Source of the DNA: an uncultured Clostridia bacterium
GTDB lineage: Bacteria > Bacillota > Clostridia > Oscillospirales > Ruminococcaceae
Assembly (NCBI GenBank): GCA_947630555.1
Contig: CANRIA010000017.1
Coordinates: 1 to 45,074, forward strand
DNA length: 45,074 nt
Direction: 5' to 3'
Shown: positions 8,114 through 15,241 of the stretch, piece after piece
How the letters are laid out: every line of letters begins with the position of its first letter
Numbering within the stretch: the first letter of the stretch is position 1
Notes under the pieces: model-generated
Database searches by the model: none
The model's input: only the letters and a program-made list of their open reading frames with translations
What the model was told of the DNA's origin: nothing
Position numbers and translations under genes: made by a program

Positions 8114-8929
8114 TTAAAAGATAGCGCGCTTAAATTCATCAAACGTCATATTTTCTTTAAAGCACGGCAGAACATTATACATCTCTTCTGCGCTGCTGCG
8201 GCTGTAAGTTTTGCCCTTATATGTAATGTTTGCAAGGTTTTTGCAACCTGTGAAAGCATCTTTGCTGACCGCTGTCACATTGTCGGGTAAGTTTACGCTC
8301 TCAAGGCTTTTGCAGTTGCCGAAAGTATTATAGCCGATTTTAGTTACGCCACTCGGAATGGTTATGCTTTTAAGGCTAGTACAGCCGCTGAAAGCATGGT
8401 TGCCTATTTCGATAATGCTGTCGGGCAGGTTTATGCTTTCAAGACTTACGCAGCCGCTGAAAGCGCCGCCGCCTATTTTGGTAACACTGCATGGAATATC
8501 AACGCTTTTAAGGCGTATGCAGCCGCTTAAAACATTATTTCTTATTTCGGTAATGCTTTCGGGAAAGTTTATGCTTTCAAGACTTTCACAGGCGCTGAAG
8601 GCATCGTCGCCTATTTCGGTAGTGCTATCGGGTAAGTTTATACTTGCAAGGCTTTTACATTCTTGAAAAGCAAAACTGTCAATCAGTATAACACTGTCGG
8701 GAATGTTAATGCTTGCAAGGCTGAAACAAGCCCAAAAAGCACAGTAGCCTATATCGGTCAAGCCGTTTGGAACGGTTACGCTTGCAAGGTTCTCACATCG
8801 GGCAAAAGCAAAACGGTCTATTTGCGAAACGCCTTCTGCAACAGCCACATTTACAAGGTCTGTTCTGTTTTGATATTCTCTCTCGCCTGCACTGTTAAGA
8901 ACGGTTACGTTATTATCTTGTATATCCAT
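8114..8929 (-). CDS. BspA-type leucine-rich repeat protein
   Basis: A 271-residue protein made almost wholly of about eight 23-residue LRR_5 (BspA/Treponema-type) repeats, such as LASINIPDSVILIDSFAFQECKS and its variants, from about residue 25 to 240. A short unique C-terminus (SSAEEMYNVLPCFKENMTFDEF) follows. Such repeats form a solenoid used for protein binding. There is no signal peptide, membrane helix or anchor, so it is probably cytoplasmic, unlike surface BspA proteins. The repeats are also visible in the DNA as 69-bp units. It has its own promoter. Partner unknown. Confidence 0.88.
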   Translation of the reverse strand: MDIQDNNVTVLNSAGEREYQNRTDLVNVAVAEGVSQIDRFAFARCENLASVTVPNGLTDIGYCAFWACFSLASINIPDSVILIDSFAFQECKSLASINLPDSTTEIGDDAFSACESLESINFPESITEIRNNVLSGCIRLKSVDIPCSVTKIGGGAFSGCVSLESINLPDSIIEIGNHAFSGCTSLKSITIPSGVTKIGYNTFGNCKSLESVNLPDNVTAVSKDAFTGCKNLANITYKGKTYSRSSAEEMYNVLPCFKENMTFDEFKRAIF

Positions 8930-8964
8930 AACTTTGCCCTCCGTTTAATTTAGTTGCTTAGCCT

Positions 8965-8993
8965 ATTGTATCATATTCCTTCTTATTTGTAAA
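8965..8993 (-). promoter_or_regulatory. Sigma-A promoter of the LRR gene
   Basis: Minus-strand TTTACA, 17-base spacer, TACAAT, about 35 bases upstream of the ATG. Confidence 0.72.
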
Positions 8994-9034
8994 TAATTTT
9001 TGTATGGCGGTATGCCGCGGAAATTAGAGTGGTA

Positions 9035-10075
9035 TTAAGGCACGGATATTCTTGCAACTTTGCCCCACGGTGGTGTAATATCCTCGCTGCACAGCAGCCA
9101 CAAAACAGGTATACCATTTGCCTCTCTCTCATGCGGAAATGGTGCTATGCCGTCGGTCAGAATTATAATGCACGCAGGTGGGCGGTCGCTCATGAACCGG
9201 CTGACGTAATCGAATATTATCTGAAAATCTGTTCCTCCGCCGCCAGCAGGTTTTATCTTTTTTAGATCTTCAAAGCTTTCAAACGGCTTTGGTCCGATTA
9301 TACCGGCATCGAAAAAGCCGAGCCAACCCTTTAGTTTTCCGTCAAACTGATCTATAGCGCCCTTTACCTCTGAATACGCTGCGGCAACCATATCGTCCGA
9401 AACAGAGGCTGATGTATCAATCATAAAAAGAATATCCTCCAGCATATCTTCCTTTTCGTTTAGATCCGGCAGGAAGAACGGGCTATCGTCAAAACGGCGG
9501 TCGGGCGGAGAAAATGAATAGTCAGCTATCTCCTCCTGAACAAAGTCGTTAAGTATAGTTCGCCAGTCGGTCTGCGGCTTGCGTATTATGCCAAACTGAA
9601 GCCCGAAGTCTTTCATGATATTTGCATCAGTAAATCCTGTATCCATAAGCTTAACATGGGGCAGAAAAATTCCCGGCTGATAAAAGCTTGCAAGCTGTAT
9701 GCCGTATTCGTAACCCTGAAGCTGGCTGAACACCCCGTCCGCGATACGCTGTGTGGTCTCGCCCAGGTTATAGCCTGGGAACATTCTGTTTATGTCGGTG
9801 TTGTCCATCGCCCAGAAGCGTTTGCCGATGTTCATTGAATAATAGTTTATGCATGGTATCACCATTATCTCGCAGTCCTCTGCAATTTTGCCCTCGCTTT
9901 CAAGCTTTTTAAGAGCCTGCACCATTCGCGAGCATACATACATCTGCTGAACTTCGTTGCCGCGCATTGCGCCGACTATCGCCAAAGCCTTTCTGCCGCT
10001 GCCAAAACGGTAGCCTATAACTTCAAGCTGTTCACGGTAGGGCGAGCGCAGTGAAAAAAGCGTTTTCTTCTTCAT
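9035..10075 (-). CDS. Chimera: M14-type (AstE/AspA-like) hydrolase N-terminus fused to a VWA-like domain
   Basis: A 346-residue ORF starting MKKKTLFSLRSPYREQ, with AAGGAGG upstream and one base after the preceding stop. Residues 1 to about 165 are a succinylglutamate desuccinylase/aspartoacylase-like domain; its first metal motif reads MRGNE where the neighbour has THGDE. Residues from about 167 are the C-terminal VWA-like part of the DUF2201 family: TDWRTILNDFVQEEI, YSFSPPDRRF, the MIDAS-like DTSASVSDD (about residue 241) and IILTDGIAPFP. The two halves meet at RKPQ, where both families could carry similar residues. The M14 half lacks its C-terminal part and the VWA half lacks its N-terminal metallopeptidase-like part. 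This is more likely a deletion product than a designed fusion. Confidence 0.8.
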   Translation of the reverse strand: MKKKTLFSLRSPYREQLEVIGYRFGSGRKALAIVGAMRGNEVQQMYVCSRMVQALKKLESEGKIAEDCEIMVIPCINYYSMNIGKRFWAMDNTDINRMFPGYNLGETTQRIADGVFSQLQGYEYGIQLASFYQPGIFLPHVKLMDTGFTDANIMKDFGLQFGIIRKPQTDWRTILNDFVQEEIADYSFSPPDRRFDDSPFFLPDLNEKEDMLEDILFMIDTSASVSDDMVAAAYSEVKGAIDQFDGKLKGWLGFFDAGIIGPKPFESFEDLKKIKPAGGGGTDFQIIFDYVSRFMSDRPPACIIILTDGIAPFPHEREANGIPVLWLLCSEDITPPWGKVARISVP

Positions 10076-10076
10076 G

Positions 10077-11012
10077 TTATTCGCCCTCCTTTTTCGGCTG
10101 CAAAATTCTTGCAAGCAGTGAGCCGCCGTACACCACGGGGTATTCACGCAGAGTAAATATCATTCCGTCGCACACAGCCTGAACTTTTTCTACCACTTTT
10201 GAAGTGAGAGGGTCAAGCACATCGCCTATGTGGTCGCCGCGCTTTACGTTATCGCCAAAATCGGCACAGGGCACAAAAATTCCTGCCTCGTCGCTGTTTA
10301 CAAAGCCCACCTCTCTGCCTATTGAAAGCACGGGCTCGCGCACTGCTGCGGTATCGCCTTTCCACATTCCGAGCTCTTTCATAAGGTTTAGTATGCCGTC
10401 AAAAAGCTGACGGCAGTATTCTTTTGTAATACGCATACCAACGCCCATTTCAACAACCAGCGTTTTTGTGCCTCTGCTGTTTAAGGTATGCGCGAGGGTA
10501 GATTCAAGCACGGTCGCAGACTCATGCACCCACACAAAGTCAACGTTTAACATTTTTGCATATGGCATAAGCGTTTCGGCAGTCGGCACGCTCACTCGTA
10601 TCTGCGGTATTTCTTTAAGAAAAATATTGCTTGAATGAACGTCAACACAAACGTCAGAGCCTGCTATATCATCTATAATAGAAGAACATATCACCTCAAC
10701 GGTAGTGCCATCTTTTGTGCCGGGAAACACCCTGTTCATGTCAAGGTCAAACATAGGTATACCGCGCGTAATCGAATCTATACCCATGGGGTTGAGCGCA
10801 GGGTAGATATCGAGAATACCGTCAAACTGCTCGATATGCTCATCGATAAAACTGCCCACCATGTAAGCGAGATACTGCCCCTCCAGTTCGTCGCCGTGAG
10901 TACCCGTTACCAGGCTCAGGCGCGTTTTGCCGCTGCCGTTTTGTATACGTCTTTTTTGTATCATCAGATGTTCATGCACCGCAAGCGGTATGCTTGCAAT
11001 TGTTCTGACCAT
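10077..11012 (-). CDS. Succinylglutamate desuccinylase/aspartoacylase-family zinc hydrolase
   Basis: A 311-residue member of the M14 AstE/AspA group. Zinc ligands are visible in VTGTHGDELEGQ (His and Glu) and CVDVHSSN (His), and the likely catalytic Glu is in LVVEMGVGM. The C-terminal third is the beta-rich domain found in this family. The ATG at 11012 is chosen over 11030 because AAAGGA sits eight bases before it. Family members hydrolyse N-acyl or amide bonds of amino acids or peptides; the substrate here is unknown. It sits 21 bp after the transglutaminase gene in the ATP-grasp operon, suggesting it processes the peptide product of that system. Confidence 0.88.
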   Translation of the reverse strand: MVRTIASIPLAVHEHLMIQKRRIQNGSGKTRLSLVTGTHGDELEGQYLAYMVGSFIDEHIEQFDGILDIYPALNPMGIDSITRGIPMFDLDMNRVFPGTKDGTTVEVICSSIIDDIAGSDVCVDVHSSNIFLKEIPQIRVSVPTAETLMPYAKMLNVDFVWVHESATVLESTLAHTLNSRGTKTLVVEMGVGMRITKEYCRQLFDGILNLMKELGMWKGDTAAVREPVLSIGREVGFVNSDEAGIFVPCADFGDNVKRGDHIGDVLDPLTSKVVEKVQAVCDGMIFTLREYPVVYGGSLLARILQPKKEGE

Positions 11013-11033
11013 CGGTATCATTCCTTTCATATC

Positions 11034-11804
11034 TTATGAGAGTATGCTGCGGACAAGCTGCAGCTGCTTTGTATAGCTGCCAAACATTACGCCTCTGTCA
11101 ATTGCGCAGTCGCGAAAATCGCGCCCCTGCGAGATGACAATATAGTCGTCGTTCACAAGGCAGTTGTTTGCAGGGTCAATGCCCTCCCAGTGGTCACCTG
11201 TCCAAAATTCTACCCACGAATGTGTTTCACCGTCGCAGAAAGCAAGACCTGCTATATACCTTGCAGCAATGCCGTCCATACGCAAAAGAGAGATAAGAAT
11301 ATGCGAAAAATCCTGGCATACTCCCCTTTTCAGCGCAAACGCCTGCGCCGCTGTGGTATCGGTATCGGTATGACCTTTTTCATACACAATCGTATTTGCC
11401 AGCGCCGCGCAAAGATACTCTGCTCTGTCGACAACAGTGCCTGTACATTCGCGCTTTATATCGGCATAAAACTCTTTCAGCGCATCATCGGGCTTTGTAT
11501 ACTGCGACTGATACAGATAGCACGGCATATAGTCGGTACGGTGTTTGGTGTGGTCAACCTGCGCTGTGCCTTTTATCTCAAAATCAAGAAAACGGTGGTC
11601 GCCTTTAAGATAGCCTGCCGTGACGTTGTTGCCAAAAGCATCTACCGTCTGCTGCGTTGAAACATACGGCGTGATGTTCAGGCTGCACGACAAAAGCCTC
11701 TGCGTTTCGGTCTCGGGCGGTATAACGCGCAGCGCAAAGCTGTGGTTGTGAACATAGTCGTCAAAAGTAAGTTTTGCACAATAGTAAAAATTCACCTGTT
11801 TCAT
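11034..11804 (-). CDS. Transglutaminase-like cysteine protease-fold protein
   Basis: A 256-residue protein with an N-terminal beta domain (residues 1-110, ending around TDYMPCYLYQS) and a transglutaminase-like core. The catalytic triad is complete: Cys163 in RGVCQDFSH, His195 in ETHSWVEFW and Asp210 in GIDPANN. It overlaps the alpha-E gene by four bases (ATGA), so translation is coupled. In the widespread ATP-grasp/alpha-E/transglutaminase module, this protein is proposed to cleave or transfer peptide or isopeptide bonds made by the ATP-grasp enzyme. That role is inferred from family literature and has not been proved. Confidence 0.92.
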   Translation of the reverse strand: MKQVNFYYCAKLTFDDYVHNHSFALRVIPPETETQRLLSCSLNITPYVSTQQTVDAFGNNVTAGYLKGDHRFLDFEIKGTAQVDHTKHRTDYMPCYLYQSQYTKPDDALKEFYADIKRECTGTVVDRAEYLCAALANTIVYEKGHTDTDTTAAQAFALKRGVCQDFSHILISLLRMDGIAARYIAGLAFCDGETHSWVEFWTGDHWEGIDPANNCLVNDDYIVISQGRDFRDCAIDRGVMFGSYTKQLQLVRSILS

Positions 11805-12502
11805 ACTGCCGCCTCCGATGTTTCAAACAAGCAGCACAAAGCCTGCGTGGCTTTCATGCCGTCTTTTTCATAGTCGCTCTCGCTGCCAAGTATCTCAACA
11901 AGTTCAGAGAGATATTTTGTGCTGTAGCGGTAGGGCGTACCCTTTGGCACGCGGTTGAGGTTTTTGCAAAGCCTTACAAACTCTTTTTCCACCGCATCAA
12001 ACGGGTATTTCAGTCTTATGTACATATCAAGCCGCTCAATAGTCTTGCCTATGTAGATTATGTTTCTTATCTCATCGTCGTAGATATGCTCATTTATGCA
12101 GCCCCAAAAACTGTACAGTATATCTTCAAGCGGCAAAAGCGACATACGCACGTTGCTGCTCTGCTCTGCCCTTTTCAGCGTATCTTTCGCCATTTGCAGA
12201 AACGACAGCGAGTCGGTCGATATCTCCTCGCGCAGGACTATGCCGTTGTCGTATGCACGCTCTAAGCTGAACGCCGCAGAGTTGGGGTTTTGGTCATCAA
12301 ACAGAAAACTGCGAATAAATTCCCTGCTGTCAGAATAAGTATCTTCAAGCCCGAAGCACGCAAGATAATCTTGATAGCCTTTCTTTTCTTCAAGCATACT
12401 GTCATACACTCTGCCAAGCGCTTTAAGCGTTGTAAAAAATCTTTCTGTATAGCGCCCCAGCCAGTAAAGGCGGTCGCTGTGTTCTAACGAGATAGTACCC
12501 AT
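11801..12502 (-). CDS. Alpha-E domain protein (DUF403)
   Basis: A 233-residue all-helical protein of the alpha-E family. The family-typical opening is present (LEHSDRLYWLGRYTERFFTTL), with paired E/R-rich helices such as YIGKTIERLDMYIRLKYPF. No enzyme motif is known. It is found almost only beside circularly permuted ATP-grasp proteins and is thought to act with them. It overlaps the ATP-grasp gene by 19 bp and the transglutaminase gene by 4 bp. Confidence 0.92.
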   Translation of the reverse strand: MGTISLEHSDRLYWLGRYTERFFTTLKALGRVYDSMLEEKKGYQDYLACFGLEDTYSDSREFIRSFLFDDQNPNSAAFSLERAYDNGIVLREEISTDSLSFLQMAKDTLKRAEQSSNVRMSLLPLEDILYSFWGCINEHIYDDEIRNIIYIGKTIERLDMYIRLKYPFDAVEKEFVRLCKNLNRVPKGTPYRYSTKYLSELVEILGSESDYEKDGMKATQALCCLFETSEAAV

Positions 12503-13821
12503 GTGTCTTTAAAGCCTCCTCCTTGTGATGAGTTTACTACGAACGAATCGGGGTTTCGCGAAAACCGCGTAAGACCCGAAGCCCACACTTTTGTTTTTTC
12601 GCCCGAAAGCACAAACGCCCTCAGATCAGCCTTGCGCATAACGGTTTCATTACCCTCAACTATCGGCAGATCAAGAAAATCAATGACTTCCTGCGCTATA
12701 AAACGCCGCGGCTCTGCTATGATAGTTTTGCGAAATTCCTCAAGTTTTTCTTTAGTAAGGTCGCTGCCGAACACAACGCCATAGCCGCCTGCCTCAGCAA
12801 CATCTTTTATTACAAGCGTTTCAAGATGCTCCATAACATACTTCATGTCGTCCTCATAAAACGGCAGATATGTCGGGGCATTTTTGAGTATAGGCTCTTC
12901 GCCGAGGTAGTATTTTATCATCTTCGGCACGAAATAATATATGCCCTTGTCGTCAGCAACGCCGTTTCCGGGCGCGTTCACAATGCCCACATTTCCGCTG
13001 CGGTAAGCCTCCATAAGATTCGGTATACCTATAAGCGACTGCGGCAAAAATGTCAGTGGGTCTAAGTATTCGTCCGAGATACGGCGGTAAAGAACGCCTA
13101 TTCTTGTTTTGCCGCCCGAATATGTTCGGTGATACAAAATGTTGTCTTCAACAAAAAGCTCATCGTTCTGCACCAGAACCGAGCCGGTCAGTTCTGCAAG
13201 ATATGAATGCTCAAAATACGCCGCATTGTAACGCCCAGGCGTAAGTATAGCCCTTATGCCGCCGCAGTTGGCGTTTTCCATAGTTTCTTTCAAAAGCTCG
13301 GCATAACCGCGGTTGTCAACGATGTTGTTTTCTTCAAAGGCGCTGGGCGCTGCAATTCGCGTAAGTTCCCTTGCAATAAGCGGATAAGACGCGCCCGAGG
13401 GTATTCGCAGGTTGTCTTCAAGAATGTACCACTCGCCGTCTTTTGCCTGCACGAGATCGATTCCCGAAATGTGGCTGTATATGCGATTTTTCGGCGTTAT
13501 GCCCTCACACTCGGCAAGGTAGCCCTTTGAGATGTAGATGAAATCTTCGGGCACAATGCCATCGCGCACGATCTTCTTTTCGTGGTAGATGTCGTAAAGA
13601 AATTCATTCAGGGCGTTCACGCGCTGCACAAGACCTTTTTCTATGCTGCAAAAATCCTCTGCCGTTATCACGCGCGGAATGGGGTCAAACGGGAAAAACT
13701 GCTCGTTGAACACGCCGTTTTTGTATATGCCAAACTTCACTCCGTATCGCCTCAGAAGCTCGTTTATCTCAGCGGCATTGCCCACTGCCTGCATAAATTG
13801 CCCCTGTTTTAGCTGTACCAT
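12484..13821 (-). CDS. Circularly permuted ATP-grasp type 2 protein
   Basis: A 445-residue ATP-dependent ligase-fold protein (DUF404/DUF407 type). Family segments are seen in YHEKKIVRDGIVPEDFIY, the ATP-site region GEWYILEDNLRIPSGASYPL, FVEDNILYHRTYSGGKTRIGVLYRR, GNVGIVNAPGNGVADDKGIYYFVPKMIKYYLGEEP and the terminal SSQGGGFKDTWVL. The start at 13821 is chosen because AGGAG lies eight bases upstream; a GTG three codons earlier overlaps that site. It probably forms amide bonds on an unknown amine-containing acceptor. It is the first gene of the operon and follows a promoter and leader hairpin. Confidence 0.92.
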   Translation of the reverse strand: MVQLKQGQFMQAVGNAAEINELLRRYGVKFGIYKNGVFNEQFFPFDPIPRVITAEDFCSIEKGLVQRVNALNEFLYDIYHEKKIVRDGIVPEDFIYISKGYLAECEGITPKNRIYSHISGIDLVQAKDGEWYILEDNLRIPSGASYPLIARELTRIAAPSAFEENNIVDNRGYAELLKETMENANCGGIRAILTPGRYNAAYFEHSYLAELTGSVLVQNDELFVEDNILYHRTYSGGKTRIGVLYRRISDEYLDPLTFLPQSLIGIPNLMEAYRSGNVGIVNAPGNGVADDKGIYYFVPKMIKYYLGEEPILKNAPTYLPFYEDDMKYVMEHLETLVIKDVAEAGGYGVVFGSDLTKEKLEEFRKTIIAEPRRFIAQEVIDFLDLPIVEGNETVMRKADLRAFVLSGEKTKVWASGLTRFSRNPDSFVVNSSQGGGFKDTWVLSR

Positions 13822-13847
13822 TTTACTCACTCCTGTCAGAAATTTTG

Positions 13848-13889
13848 CAAAATAAAAAGCGCCGCCCCCATTAAGGGAGAAGCGCCTTT
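13848..13889 (-). terminator. Leader terminator (candidate attenuator) ahead of the ATP-grasp operon
   Basis: Minus-strand hairpin with outer stem AAAGGCGC/GCGCTTTT and GC-rich inner stem CTCCC/GGGGG around a TTAAT loop, followed by TTTTTATTTT. It lies downstream of the promoter at 13907-13935 and upstream of the ATP-grasp start, so transcripts from that promoter must pass it. It would also stop readthrough from the ABC remnant. Confidence 0.7.
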
Positions 13890-13900
13890 GCTTTCTTCAT
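13871..13900 (-). CDS. Possible 9-codon leader ORF (MKKAKALLP)
   Basis: An ATG seven bases after the -10 box opens a nine-codon ORF ending TAA. Its codons form the first arm of the leader terminator. No ribosome binding site precedes it, and the transcript may begin at or near the ATG, so it would have to be translated leaderless. The geometry is suggestive, but the ORF may be chance. Confidence 0.3.
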   Translation of the reverse strand: MKKAKALLP

Positions 13901-13906
13901 GATTTT

Positions 13907-13935
13907 ATTGTAACACTAATTTTTTGGTTTGTCAA
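13907..13935 (-). promoter_or_regulatory. Sigma-A promoter of the ATP-grasp operon
   Basis: Minus-strand TTGACA, 17-base spacer, TACAAT: close to consensus at both boxes. Confidence 0.78.
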
Positions 13936-13982
13936 TACTCTTTTAAAAATTTTCAGACAAAACCATTGTTTCGCGTATCTTA

Positions 13983-14267
13983 TCATAGGATATCTTTTTT
14001 TCTGATCTTTGCAAGCAGCTTCAAATTATCAAACGCCGACAGATCGGGATACAGACCGATATTTTCAATAAGCAGACCTATATCTGCCTTATCAGAAAAA
14101 ACGATACTTCCCTCGCTTAGCTTCATAAGACCGCAGATCGCTCTTATAAGCATGGTCTTACCGGAGCCGTTGTGACCTGTAAAGCCATATATATTTCCGC
14201 CGCGGACTGCATAAACACAAATATTGCTGCGTTCCCTGTCGGTTATGCATCTTAAACAAAACGGCAT
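13983..14267 (-). pseudogene. ABC transporter ATPase remnant
   Basis: A 94-residue fragment containing only the front half of an ABC ATPase: Walker A in GFTGHNGSGKTML, then IENIGLYPDLSAFDNLKLLA. It ends in a stop before the signature (LSGGQ), Walker B and H-loop. The N-terminus before YAVRGGNIYGF is also not that of an intact ATPase. No permease partner is present. Left over from deletion of an antibiotic/bacteriocin-type or general ABC exporter; it cannot function. Confidence 0.8.
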
Positions 14268-14290
14268 TATTTCAAGAAGACGTCAAGAAG

Positions 14291-14318
14291 TTTAAGAATG
14301 ATTTAAGGAAGTTTTAAG
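14291..14318. promoter_or_regulatory. Three 11-bp-spaced TTTAAG direct repeats (OmpR/PhoB-type operator)
   Basis: TTTAAG occurs at 14291, 14302 and 14313, exactly 11 bp apart (CTTAAA on the other strand). Tandem 11-bp half-sites are the hallmark of OmpR/PhoB-family response regulator binding. On the minus strand a TTGACG, a possible -35 box, directly follows the third repeat and points at the ABC remnant. No such regulator remains in the window. Confidence 0.6.
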
Positions 14319-14368
14319 AAAATATAGACGAATGTGACAAGTAATAATCCAAAAGTCCTCTGCCCTTT

Positions 14369-15241
14369 TCAGTGTGATATGACCGCAAGAGTGTCGCTTA
14401 TATCGCCGTTTATGCAGATGCTTTGCGCGGCTATCTCATCGGGTGCAAAAGCCTCGCCGAAATTTAGGCAGGCATAGACGGCTTTCGGGTTTTGCTGTGT
14501 CATTTTCCAGAACGGATATTTTATGATTACGGGCGTATTGTAGCCAACGCCGAGTTCCAAAAACAAAACATGCTGACCGTCATTCTCCTGCAAAAAGTTG
14601 GAATAACGCTTTGCCGCAGCGTGCCAGCCGTCGTCCTCGACAAATTTATTATCGCTGCGCAGATTCATCATCATAGGTTTTCCGCACCTAGGACATTTCG
14701 GGATAAGCTCGGTAGGTATCTTCATATTCTCTTGAAATTCTATCATGTTTTTGATAATATCTTCGTTGTCATAAGTCGCTTGGTGGCATGGCACGGAGCA
14801 CTGAAAAAGCCCGTAGTCACCCTGAGTATAAAACAACCGAGATTTATCAAACCCTGCTTTCTGAAACTGGTGGTCAACATTCGTTGTTATAACAAAATAG
14901 TTCTTGTTTTTCACAATATCAAAAAGCCGTTTGTATGTGCCGTTGTCAACGTCTGTATAACGATTGCACCATATAAACCTTGACCAATACGCCCACATTT
15001 CTTCGGGCATTTCAAACGGATAAAATCCGCCCGAATACATATCGTGAAAGCCGTATTTCTTTTCAAAGTCGCTGAAGTATTTTTGAAAACGCTCGCCGCT
15101 GTAAGTAAATCCTGCCGCCGTTGAAAGTCCTGCTCCTGCGCCGATAACAACAGCTTCGGCGGTTTCTATCTCACTTTTCAGGCGGTCAAATTCAGCCGAG
15201 CAGTCGCCTGTATATTTCATAGTCTTTTTCTGTGAAAACAT
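14369..15241 (-). CDS. Class M sirtuin (SirTM-like NAD-dependent ADP-ribosyltransferase/deacylase)
   Basis: A 290-residue Sir2-fold protein. The NAD-binding motif is GAGAGLSTAAGF (about residues 35-45), and TTNVDHQF (119-126) replaces the usual TQNID. At the place of the catalytic HG of classic sirtuins it reads QGDYG (Gln140), as reported for class M sirtuins. Zinc cysteines are C148, C152, C183 and C186. Class M enzymes in Gram-positive bacteria ADP-ribosylate a lipoylated GcvH-like protein and are paired with a zinc macrodomain that removes the mark. The macrodomain gene is directly upstream, overlapping by 50 bp. GAGGTG seven bases before the ATG supports this start. The GcvH-L and LplA partners are not in the window. 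Confidence 0.88.
   Translation of the reverse strand: MFSQKKTMKYTGDCSAEFDRLKSEIETAEAVVIGAGAGLSTAAGFTYSGERFQKYFSDFEKKYGFHDMYSGGFYPFEMPEEMWAYWSRFIWCNRYTDVDNGTYKRLFDIVKNKNYFVITTNVDHQFQKAGFDKSRLFYTQGDYGLFQCSVPCHQATYDNEDIIKNMIEFQENMKIPTELIPKCPRCGKPMMMNLRSDNKFVEDDGWHAAAKRYSNFLQENDGQHVLFLELGVGYNTPVIIKYPFWKMTQQNPKAVYACLNFGEAFAPDEIAAQSICINGDISDTLAVISH

Noticed and set aside
8358-8666. Plus-strand repetitive ORF opposite the LRR gene
   Set aside because: A mirror of the 69-bp LRR repeats on the coding strand, not an independent gene.
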